Assembly: GCF_027744825.2 (NCBI RefSeq)
Contig: NC_071342.1
Coordinates: forward strand, 12,171,501-12,235,500
Direction of reading: 5' to 3'
Length of the DNA stretch: 64,000 nt
Source: Synchiropus splendidus
Taxonomy: Eukaryota; Chordata; Actinopteri; Syngnathiformes; Callionymidae
Shown: in pieces, positions 35,201 through 43,935 of the stretch
Layout: every line of letters begins with the position of its first letter
Numbering within the stretch: position 1 is the first letter of the stretch
The notes under the pieces: generated by a model
The model's database searches: none
Told to the model about the DNA's origin: nothing
The model's input: only the letters and a program-made list of their open reading frames with translations
Made by a program: the position numbers and the translations under genes

Positions 35201-38200
35201 AAAGAGAATTCCTTTCTTTTGGCTGCACACGTAGGAATGGCTCTTAGGGAAGAACTGCAAAGCCAAACAAAAAAAAAAGAAGAAGAAAAGAAGTCATAAA
35301 AATGTGATTTGAGCCCTATAGTAAAGTCCAAGAAGATAGTACACAAGTTCATTTGAGATGAAGGCTCTTTATAAATTTATATATTTTACATTACCATGCA
35401 CTTTCCCTCCGTTAAGTTATGAAAACTGGCGCCAAGAGATAGATTCTGTGCATCTCTGGGTGGCTTTTATGTCTTATATACATATTGCATTATACAGTGA
35501 CTGACCCAGCCACAATTTCGAGTATGAGGGTTTAGTTGTACTGTATGTTAAATTGTTAAATTATCCTACAATATTTAACACAGAGGTGCACAAATTTTCC
35601 ACGAGGGCCAGAGTGGATGAGGCACAAATGCGAAAGGGCTGACTGCTCCACCAAATCTAACCGGTTGCGGCTGGTCAATTATGGTTTTCTCCATCCCCCT
35701 CCAAACTCATCTGCGCCATCATCCCGTTACTGTGTACAACATAGATGTAAAGTTTAAATTACGTGAAGAGGAAAGTCATACCAAGCATACTTCAAGTAAA
35801 GTGCTTGTGTTATGTATTTAATTTATTTGAAGGAATCAGGATTTATTTCAACAATGTGCTGAGTTTGTTTTTAACCGCAGTTTTAGGTTCTTTCTTCATA
35901 GGTGTAGCAACCGAAAGTACACGGAAGGTTGTAGTGCTGTGAATCGGCAGGTATCTTTTGATATGATATCCTGACACAGGAGTGGTGACATGACATGCTC
36001 AGCTATATTGCAATACTGGATGTTCTACAATATATTCTAATATTTGTTAACAAGAGTCATTATTTTAAGGGGGAAAAACATGCAACGCAGTACAATAAAA
36101 CTAGCTATAAGTTACAAATTCAGCCCACTGAGACTGTCAAATTTCACAGTCCAACAGAGGATTGAACAGCTCCCTTAATAAACAACAACCAAAGAAATCC
36201 CTCCTGTGTACTGAAAGAAAACGTCATTAGTATGCCACAAATGCAGCAGCTATCAGTTATGTCAAAAATATGTATATCACCGACTTAAAATATTGATACA
36301 GTATCGCACAATCAAGTACGGCGATGTTCAAGCACAAATATCAATTCAATATTTTGCAATCAAGTATCGCAATATTTGAGTCTTTTGATACATTCTTTCA
36401 CGCCTAAAAGATTGTACAGCATCTATTCTGAAAATATCTTAATATATTGCTGAAAAGGAAACCCTGTATCCGGAACGTCCCTCAAGGACAAGACCCTGCA
36501 GGGGTGTGGAATTGTGAATCGATCGTATGCCAGCCAACTAAACAATGTTGGTTTTCAGTTGAACGGGGGACAAAACTCACTTCAAATTAAAATCGTATCT
36601 TTTTCTATTTTTGAGCAATTCTAAATCTGATTTAAATACAATACTATACAATTAAACACATTTTGCAGTATTGAAATACAAATGCCTATTTCCAAACCAT
36701 ATTTTGGATGTAACAAACAATGTGTTTATTACATTCTGTTTATTCTCTGACTGCAAGCAGACAGCTTATGTGTTCCACTGTGTCATTTCTGCTGCGGCAG
36801 TTTCTCAACCGAGAGGAGGATCAGGGGCACCAGAATAGTCACTGAGTGTTTTACTGATTCACTTCCCCCAATGAGATTTTGTTGATCCTCTGTGACGACT
36901 GAAGCCAGTGACCTTCACTGCACCGGCACATTCTTTCCTCTCTGATACTTCCCGTCTGCATTTTGACAACTATGAGTCGACCGTGACTGTTTCGTCCACA
37001 TTCATTCGTTGTAAGCTGATTTCCTTGTTTTCTCTCTCCTCCTGCCCATTTCATCCTTTCTTCTCCACACAAACAAAATCTTCTTGTATGTTATTTGGGG
37101 GTGTGAATACAGACCTATCCCTTATAAAGAGCCTCTTTCAAAGCCAGTTATATGGTGTGTGTGAATGTCCATTCATTCATTTCGCTGACTAATTAGACTT
37201 CTTGTAGGAGAAACATTTCCCGGCCAGAGTGATGTATTTTCTCCTCCGGCACCTCGGACTGTTCCCCCTGCAACAGAACATAGATAGAAAGCATCTCATT
37301 AAAGACGGCTAGATGACAGGCTTCCTAGAGTCCAACTTCAGCTTGCCCTCGATTTCATATGGAATCAAAACAAGACAAGTGTTCACTGCTCTCCGTGATA
37401 AATGGCGTCAAATGTGAGGGACATAGGCCAAATATGATGGAAACAGACTGGACAGCTAAGATCGGAGGACAGTACCATCACAAGGTTTAAATCAGAGATT
37501 TGAGATTTGGTATGTGTGCCAAGTATTAAGAGGGTGCAAGGCTATTCCCAACCGTCTGAGACTAGACACAAATTATTGGAGGGAACTCATCTACTACCTT
37601 TTGAATCTTTGACCGTATGTTTCTACCCACTGGACTGACCTTTTTTAATGCGACTTGAGAGGCGGGAAGTAACCTCGCATTTGCTGTAAATATACTGTAC
37701 CTTTAGGCCGGGGGTTCTTAACCTTTTTGATCTTGGGGCCCACCTTTCCCGTAACAAATGGACCCGGGGCCCATTCAAGTAACAGAGCTGATTCATTACT
37801 CTTCATTTCTTTTGTAATCCATAACCATATTTAATCTACTTAAACGAAAACAAACCAAAATCTTGTGAAATGACATGAAACCATGTGACCATCTCAAAGA
37901 TATTTATTTATCATTGAAAAGTCCAACCAGTAGCAGAACCAGGTGCAAGTCATATTCATCAAATTTACTATAAAAAAAAAAAAAGAATCTCCATAGTTGG
38001 TAACTATCACAGACTTACAGCTGTCAAGTCAATCCAGTGACACACTACTGCTACCATACGTGGTTTATATATTAAAATTGAGCGTCTTGCGGCCCTCAAC
38101 GGCCCAAAGGTGTAAAAAAAAAAAAAAGAAACTTTTAGTGGCCCTTGAGGAGGTGCTCCGGCCCCAACCCTATGGTTTAGAATCACTGCTTTAGGGGACA

Positions 38201-41200
38201 CTCGTCAATAAGATTTCAAAGACATTTTCCTCTCGAGTCCTACAGTAGTCGCTAGTGATGGGTTGATGAAACAGTCTCACAGTTTTCAGCGCTCACAAAG
38301 TGGCATTGTTAGTTTAAAAATGATGAGAGATTTCGTTGACAGTTGTTCAAAGCTTGTACAGCAGACAGTGCCATCTGGTGGCCACTGAAAATGAGGAGAC
38401 TGTTTCATGAAACCTCACCAACCCATCACTAGCTACTGAGAACTGGTTACATCACGAGGTCCCCTACACTCCTCAGAGGTTCTAGCAGCTGTGGGACTTT
38501 GTAAATACCAGCAATCGCCTTAAAAGGAAGAGCCTTACTTGAATGATGGTGAGGCTGGGATTTTCCCAGCACAGGGGGTCAGAGTACCAGCGAAGGGAGC
38601 CCCTGTGCTGCCTCTCTACATTGACTAAATGTCAGTGGCTTTTGTTGCATGGATCATATTTGTTTGTGTTTTGCAGTGTCAGTCAGTCTTAATTTGGGGT
38701 TAAATTGTGTATGTGTGAGATGGGAAGTGACAATGAATGACTGTGCGCAAGTCAACTGTTACCTATCGACAGAGGTGTAGAAGATTTTTGCCCAGAGAAC
38801 GTAGTCAATATGTGGGTCCTTGGGTCTATTTCTTTTGGCTCTACCTATGCATTTTGGCTTTAGCTTGTTCTGAACAGCTTGGAGACAACAGCAGTAAGAC
38901 ACAGTACAAGTGTGTGACAACATCTTCCTAAATCCACATGAAACTACCGAAGAAAATCCATTCACAACTTTTTGAGTTTGCTCTTTACAAACGAACAAAC
39001 CAACATGAATGAAAACACAATTGGTGTATATTATATAATAGATTATCCATCATCATAATATCTTGTCTTCTGCAAAGTTAGACTTTAAATTATTAACTTG
39101 GCCAAAATAAGCGGGAAAAGAAAAGGAAGTGATAATGTTCTGCCAGGATCTTAGCTTCAAAGTCCTTCGTGTGCTGCGCAGTTTATAGCTTCAATAACTT
39201 CTCCAGCCAAAACTAACTTCAGGCTCATGTGAGGTGAGTGTGGTCAGTGTTTGCATCATTAAGTCATTTTTACAAGCAAAAACACTTGTAAAACTGCTTA
39301 GTATTGATCAGAGGAAGTTGCTGGTCAGCTTTGAATTCATTTCAAACTGTTCATTTTAATATGTTCGATAATTAGGCTATTTGTTGTACAAATAATATCA
39401 AATAGAGATCAATTAAAACATAAACTCTTTCTTACATCTATATATGTTTGCAAATAGAGATTGGGACAAATCAGTGTGATTTCATGCGCAACTTCAGATC
39501 ATCTTCGAAATATATAATAGTACTCCAAAACAAAAGGCTTATCCAATGAACCGCAGAAGTCGAAAAGCATGAACAGGATCAAACAGAAGGATCTTCTGAA
39601 CACTCACTGTCTGCTCAGTACACGTGGTAAAAAATGCAAAACACACAACGAACTCTGGAGAAAAACAGGTGCGGGGCAAACGCAGAGTTTATCCAAAATT
39701 CAGAGCGACCGTACCGTGAGGAGTAAACACTGACAATGTCTGTCTGAAAGTTTGGCACAGTACTTGTTGATCATCTAGAAAGCAGTGACTCATTGGGGCA
39801 TGAACGTGCCGAAATTACCCCTCATGACAAGACTCCTTTGCCAGCTTAATTTACATCCCACATGCGTTTCAAGACTTGGACTATTGGTTCTCTATCAGGG
39901 CCATTGAACATACAGTAAAGCAAGGCACACACAGATAGGCTGTTTTCCCCCCCCCAAGTTTTCCGCAACAATTGTTATTTGATCAGCTTGTCCTTTAATA
40001 GATTACCATGTTAATATATAGACGTCTCTGAAACGGTAACTTCTTACTGTAATTGTAACTGTTCAATACTTACAACCAAAGTTGTAAGTTGCGTATGGGA
40101 ATGCAGCCAATCATGAAGCCAGCTGACTCAGAAACCAGAAAAAAAGGGAGTTTTCAACATTTAAATGTCACTGCCATCTGGTGTAATCTGAACCAAGTCC
40201 ATTCCCTTCAGCATTCCTTAGCAGCGTGCCCAAGCAACAGACACTAAAGACATCAAAGACAAGAAAAAAAAACATCAAAGACACACACCAAACAAGAAAG
40301 ATGCGAACAGATCTACAGCACAAGTTTTATCACACATGATCACACGAGAATTGTGACTTGGATAGCAAGCTTGCTCGGGGGGACAGAATCTATATGTGTG
40401 TGGTGAACTACAGTACATTGAAATCATCGGGGTGCACCTCAGATACAGCAACTGAAACCCATTTTTTAATCTTTGTGTGTGGGCTTTCTGATGAACCAAA
40501 CATTATGATTCAGACAATGTGTAAAGATGTGAAAAGGTGTATATGGTACAAACGTGGCCCTTGATCCAGTCTGGATTTGATGTATTTGTACCCTGAATAA
40601 GATGATGATCTGACTTAATCTTACTTAATGCTCAATAAACACAGTCATTCCACTACACATGTGATGTCATTGCCTCTGCCTTCGAGTGGTCGGCTAGCTA
40701 CACAACACTGGTCCCTCGCTAAGAGGGTCTACTGGGACAAAAAAATACTCAATACTCAAAACCACTTACTTGTATCACTCCATTCTTTCTTGAGTCTTTT
40801 GGTTTCACTCAGGGTTGGGTGAGTTAGTGTAAGTGAGTCAGTCCAAAAGACAGAAAAACGGGTTAAGTTTTACAAAATAGGAGAATGTAGTCACTTGTAT
40901 TTAAAGACGAACAACTGTAAATATTGGAAGATCCTTTAAAGTGGGGAGCATATCACACATCATTGGCAAAAGAATAAGATGTATCAATTTTATTATTATT
41001 ATTATTTTGTTCATTTTTTTGGAACAAAAAATGTAGTTAAAATGAGCATCACCATTGGAAGAATCCAATTTAAAAGGTGAAAATATACTTAAAAAATAAC
41101 AAATGAGTTTCTATTTTGAATTTGAAAAGTTATGAATGCTGAAAAAAGTACAATATTTTGGCCACGCCAGGTTTAATTGATGCACTTTAATATGTAGCTT

Positions 41201-41959
41201 CATCTTAAAGTGCCAACAAACATAACATGTACCTAAAAAATTAACTGGCATAATTTACAGAACATAGTGTCAATATATCAGCTGAAATGTAAATACAATA
41301 AAATGTAAAAGGTAGATAAATACATGAAAATAATGAATAACAGAAAAGGGTGAAATGGTGAAGTAAAACTACGCCATGTTTCAGATTTATTCCCTTGTTA
41401 TGTAAATACAGGGAAAGGGCTGCGTGTGGCTCCAGGCAGCTGAGGTCTGAATGAATTTTAAATCATGGATTTGATGTAAAGCATCCGGAGTAGACATGAG
41501 AGTGCCAAAAAAAAAAAAAATATGTAAGCCACTTTGTTTCTGGATCAAGAGATTACATCGTCATCGCGGCAGAATCATCAGTGAGATAATCTCATATCAC
41601 TTACTTTGCAATTTCATCATATTTGCAGCAGCGACGCAAAAATAATCAGCAGAATGTTTTGGGAGTGATGCAATGCTTAGTTAAATTTCTCCTAATGTGT
41701 CCCCTGCCCCGCGCTATTTAGTTACATGCCGCCGCAGTCTCTCGCATGAGATTAGAAGACTTTCACACTGGCTCTGCCAGATTACGTAACTAATTATCTG
41801 TCTTATCTCCATTCATTTTGCCTCGCTGCAGAAATTGAGAAGTACGAAGGCGACGAGCTGAGGAGAGATGTTGATGTGAAGAAATACCTAGATATCATCA
41901 GCAATAAAAATATCAAGCTGTCGGAGAGAGTTCTCATCCCTGTCCAACAGTATCCAAAG
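21691..41959 (+). CDS. khdrbs2: KHDRBS2 (SLM1), STAR-family RNA-binding protein, 5' part (exons 1-2)
   Basis: KHDRBS2 is a nuclear KH-domain protein related to Sam68 that binds U/A-rich pre-mRNA and controls alternative splicing, largely in neurons (family knowledge). Exon 1 is 21691-21781 and ends CAC G/GTAAGA. Exon 2 is 41832-41959, between a CTGCAG acceptor and an AAG/GTAAGT donor. Joined, they encode 73 residues: MDSEKYLPELMAEKNTLDPS, then IEKYEGDELRRDVDVKKYL and DIISNKNIKLSERVLIPVQQ. This matches the SLM1 N-terminus and QUA1 dimerisation region. I prefer the ATG at 21691 over 21685 because it has a stronger context (AAGATGG) and gives a length close to the mammalian start. The KH domain and the Arg/Gly- and Tyr-rich tail lie in later exons, none of which I found before the window ends. 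The intron between the two exons is 20 kb. Confidence 0.93.
21782..24856 (+). other. khdrbs2: khdrbs2 intron 1, first part
   Basis: Mostly AT-rich unique-looking sequence. There is a short TA run near 22136-22147 and an imperfect AAAAT repeat near 24797-24832. No exon or gene is supported. Confidence 0.5.
24857..24864. repeat. 8-bp target-site duplication, left copy (CATCTTAA)
   Basis: Identical to 26032-26039 on the far side of the hAT element. Eight bases is the size hAT transposases make. Confidence 0.85.
24865..26031 (-). mobile_element. hAT-type DNA transposon, internally deleted, with BED-finger and transposase remnants
   Basis: The element is 1167 bp. Its ends are imperfect inverted repeats (left TAGGGCTGGGTATCGATTCT, right end read inward TAGTGCTGTGTTTAAAAAA) rich in GATTCGATTC motifs, and it is flanked by an exact 8-bp duplication. 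Minus-strand frames at 25770-25438 and 25579-25301 overlap out of frame, which implies a frameshift. The first has a BED-type finger end (NMTHLTSHVTRHHP) and then ITDAIAGFICKDMRP. The second has VRVGITSDAWTSW and LTTHYID, typical of hAT/ZBED transposases. The rest of the transposase, including the C-terminal dimerisation domain, is missing, so the element cannot mobilise itself. Confidence 0.88.
26032..26039. repeat. 8-bp target-site duplication, right copy (CATCTTAA)
   Basis: Exact repeat of 24857-24864. Confidence 0.85.
26040..27052 (+). other. khdrbs2: khdrbs2 intron 1, no feature seen
   Basis: AT-rich intronic sequence. Open frames at 26232-26414 and 26743-26931 are short and have no recognisable domain. 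Confidence 0.5.
27053..27610. mobile_element. Probable decayed hAT-like element
   Basis: It begins TAGGGCTGGGGAAAAAAATC, a typical hAT terminal sequence, and contains GAATCG-type motifs near 27558-27600. No matching right end or target duplication was found, so the limits are guesses and the element may be truncated. Confidence 0.35.
27423..27469. repeat. Perfect 20-bp inverted repeat with 7-base loop
   Basis: The arms at 27423-27442 and 27450-27469 are exactly complementary (TTTGTGTATTTATAAAGAGT and its reverse complement), separated by gaataat. Confidence 0.9.
27899..28096 (+). repeat. Dispersed repeat, copy A
   Basis: It shares ~190 bp with 60132-60312 in reverse orientation. Common blocks include GTCTTGAAA, ACATTCGGAGTAGTG, GGCCATTGTGT, CATCCCTGAACAAAAG, TTGTTGTTGTTATCAT and CTTGTGCATCAGTGT. 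It contains an internal palindrome around GAACAAAAG...CTTTTGTTC. It ends directly at a TA microsatellite. Confidence 0.75.
28095..28132. repeat. TA dinucleotide microsatellite
   Basis: About 18 TA units followed by TA/TCTG-rich sequence to 28190. Confidence 0.92.
28191..31740 (+). other. khdrbs2: khdrbs2 intron 1, no gene seen
   Basis: AT-rich intronic sequence. A 131-codon minus-strand frame at 29815-30210 has no recognisable domain and no splice context. No coding exon is supported. Confidence 0.45.
31745..31910. mobile_element. Palindromic MITE family, copy 1 (diverged)
   Basis: It contains GAGGTTTCATGAAACAGTGT at the left and a CATGCTTTTCATGACGTCCC end at the right, with TTTTCAG and GCGCCACCTATAATT internal blocks matching the copies at 34.6 and 38.3 kb. 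Confidence 0.5.
32215..32253. repeat. TA dinucleotide microsatellite
   Basis: About 19 TA units that abut the left arm of a long inverted repeat. Confidence 0.92.
32255..32418. repeat. Perfect 43-bp inverted repeat (hairpin), 78-base loop
   Basis: Arm 32255-32297 is the exact reverse complement of arm 32376-32418. Both contain GACAATGAAAATGGAAGCAT or its complement. The loop is itself rich in TATA and ATCTATAT palindromes, so the whole 164 bp can fold into one long stem. It may be a MITE or a replication-generated palindrome; no target duplication is obvious. Confidence 0.92.
32419..34560 (+). other. khdrbs2: khdrbs2 intron 1, no gene seen
   Basis: AT-rich intronic sequence with short chance frames on both strands, for example 32466-32851. 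No element limits could be set. Confidence 0.45.
34560..34800. mobile_element. Palindromic MITE family, copy 2
   Basis: The left end reads GAGGCTTCATGAAACAGTGT and TTTTCAGAGGCCACCAAATG. The right end, read inward, gives GAGGTATCATGAAACAGTAT and AGAGGCCACTAGATGGCACT. The ends are therefore long imperfect inverted repeats. It is closely related to the copy at 38253. Confidence 0.65.
34801..37700 (+). other. khdrbs2: khdrbs2 intron 1, no gene seen
   Basis: No exon is supported. 35930-36420 has repeated GTATCG/CAATATT-type motifs and may be a decayed transposon, but no ends were found. The short frames at 36851-37192 overlap on both strands. Confidence 0.45.
37709..38188. mobile_element. Non-autonomous hAT-type element
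   Basis: The left end reads CGGGGGTTCTTAACC and the right end, read inward, CAGTGATTCTAAACC. These are imperfect inverted repeats of the GGTTCTCAACC type common in hAT elements. It is flanked by CTTTAGGC (37701-37708) and CTTTAGGG (38189-38196), a 7-of-8 match consistent with an 8-bp duplication. It has no transposase coding. Confidence 0.72.
38253..38431. mobile_element. Palindromic MITE family, copy 3 (best preserved)
   Basis: The outer ends GCTAGTGATGGG (38251-38262) and its exact reverse complement (38422-38433) enclose the element. TA on each side is a possible target duplication. Inside are TGAAACAGTCTC, TTTTCAG and GTGCCATCTGGTGGCCACTG. Compared with the right arm, the left arm lacks about 10 bases (GTGAGGTTTCA). 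Confidence 0.75.
38434..41831 (+). other. khdrbs2: khdrbs2 intron 1, last part
   Basis: No additional exon is seen before the exon 2 acceptor. The sequence is AT-rich with several homopolymer runs. The last ~100 bases before exon 2 are less AT-rich and look conserved in style (GCCGCCGCAG, TCTCGCATGAG near 41730-41755), but no feature can be named. Confidence 0.45.
41832..41959 (+). CDS. khdrbs2: khdrbs2 coding exon 2
   Basis: This 128-bp exon follows the acceptor CTCGCTGCAG and ends before GTAAGT. It encodes the end of QUA1 and the lead-in to the KH domain, ending VLIPVQQYPK. It is near-identical to the vertebrate SLM1 sequence apart from EGDELRRDVDV, the variable linker. Confidence 0.95.
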
Positions 41960-42289
41960 GTAAGTGAACTCCAGCGCCACCCATCTCACCTGTCCAACGC
42001 CGGCAACATGTGACATTTGTAGCTGTTAAATTCAAATTGTTTAAAAGTAAAGTAAGTACTGTAACTGTAAACCAATCCTCAAAATAAAAAAAAGAAAGCT
42101 GCTCTCCCATTCATCATTGCTGCTCAAAGACTTGTAGTTTTCACTCCTGTGTGTCGCTGCACCTGAGTTGCCAACCATCTGCTTCTATCTTTAACATGGA
42201 CTCCGGGTCATAAAAGCTTCCTTACTTGAATATAACCTGGTGTCTTGCGCCTAGACAGGATCAGGTGGTGTTGTAAAATTGGGAACCTC

Positions 42290-42600
42290 TGAGGCTCATC
42301 TACTAGCAGAAAAAGCTCTGAAGTGGCAGATGAAATTCTTGTACCTGCTGTTGTGTGTTCATCCATCGCCTCCTGCTGGAGATTGTCCCAGCTACATCGG
42401 TCGAGAGGTGAGGGAGACCCTGGACAGGATGACAGCCCATCGCAGTTTTCCACTCACGCATATCATTTAACATTATTTCTGTGGGAGGAAACAGGAGGGA
42501 ACTCACACGGGTGTGAGAAGAACGTACCTGATTCAAACCAGGACCTCAGTACTGTCAGGCTGCAGTGCTTCCCACTACCCCACCATGCTGAATCAATGGA
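42290..42600 (+). repeat. Interspersed repeat resembling a fish LINE 3' tail
   Basis: The strings CATCGCCTCCTGCTGGAGAT, CCTGGACAGGATGACAGCCC, TGTGGGAGGAAAC and ATTCAAACCAGGACCTC, followed by a stretch ending CCCACTACCCCACCATGCTG, match the widespread fish repeat tail (LINE/SINE 3' end, L2-like). It is diverged and lacks clear ends. Confidence 0.6.
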
Positions 42601-43330
42601 TGTATTTTTTTTTAAGTTATAATGTATGTTGCTGCATTAATTTTAGCTGTCAGCTGGTGAACAGCACTTCCTGCAGCCCATGATTGCTTCACCTGCTCCA
42701 GTGTTTACACAAACACTTTTGGGCACTAAGAATCCCAGCGAGGTAATGGAAAGTCATCCAGAAGTGTCTGTTTACTTTGACGCAGTCATCAAAAAAGCAA
42801 AGTTTTCAGTAGACCAAAGCACTCAAGGGTACAGTGAGGAACAATGACCATAAATCACCGCGTGACACGGCGCTCTGTATTCGGAGTTATGCAATGTCAG
42901 TACTGACAAACTTTGATATGTAGCCTAATGAGGCTGCTCCATCAGGCAGCTGAGCAATAACTCACAGCTGCTTGTGCTGAACCAGAAGGTCCCAGTAATG
43001 AAAAAGGGCCACGTTCATTAAATGGAAGTGGTGTTGTCTAGTTAGCTGTGAATGTTTTCTGTTATCAGTCATTTTCCCACCTCTATTAACAGCATTTTAG
43101 CTAATGGGGGACAGCACGTTCAAATCGGAATAGAGTGTTGCAGCATTGTACACCGGCTGATACCTGCCTAATGGACAACAACATGGCTGGACCATGGTCC
43201 TAACAAGAACATTCTGATTGGTACCTGCCAGCATGCCGCTGGGTTGGTCCCATCATGGCAGCCTGTTTTACCAATTTAGGTGAAGCTAAGTCGCAGCATT
43301 TCAGGCCTGATTCCTCTGCATCACGCCTTG
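42601..43330 (+). other. khdrbs2: khdrbs2 intron 2, no feature seen
   Basis: Intronic sequence with no recognisable exon or repeat boundary. Confidence 0.45.
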
Positions 43331-43935
43331 CGCCTGTGAAAGTTGCCCGGTGGGCAGCTCCTGTGGCGGGCACAGTGAACGCGCTACACAGAGTGAGCCA
43401 CCCAGCGCGAGGCTCTGCCTAACAGCGAGAGAGTTCGAGCCTCTGTTTACACGGAGTACGGGATGCAAATATTATCCACCGTTAACTACCTACTCGGCCG
43501 CCTCTACAACGGCGGGCATGGTTTTCAGCGTCAGAACCTCCAAGGAACAGACGCTCATCCAGCGTTCTGAGTCACAGCAGCAGTCCTAGCTGCTTGTTGG
43601 TGATGTTTCGAAAACCAATGATTGTTTGGTCGTGGATAAATGTATAAGAACAATTGCTTGCGCTCAACCTGCGACAGGTTGTCGTTCATCACGCTGCAGA
43701 GACGCAGGAAGAGCGCTCGAATATAGAAATTTTATAATCAAAGCAGCAACTTCTTCTCCCATTAAAAAAAAAAAAAAAAAAAACTGTTAAATTATTGTTT
43801 AAATTTTACACATTGTTTTTTTGTAGGTCATTGTTCAATTGACAGTTCAATGACAGCTAAATCTTAAGTCGTGATTATGATACGAATCAAAATAATGGCA
43901 ATTATCGTTTTTCCCATAAACGCCCAGCCCTGGTC
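43330..43935. mobile_element. Possible hAT-like element end with unusual GC-richer body
   Basis: The right edge, read inward from about 43934, is CCAGGGCTGGGCGTTTATGG, a hAT-type terminus. The body at 43330-43600 is richer in CG than its surroundings and includes tidy open frames, such as 79 codons at 43350-43589, with no recognised domain. A 20-base poly-A lies at about 43764-43782. No matching left end or duplication was found. Confidence 0.3.
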
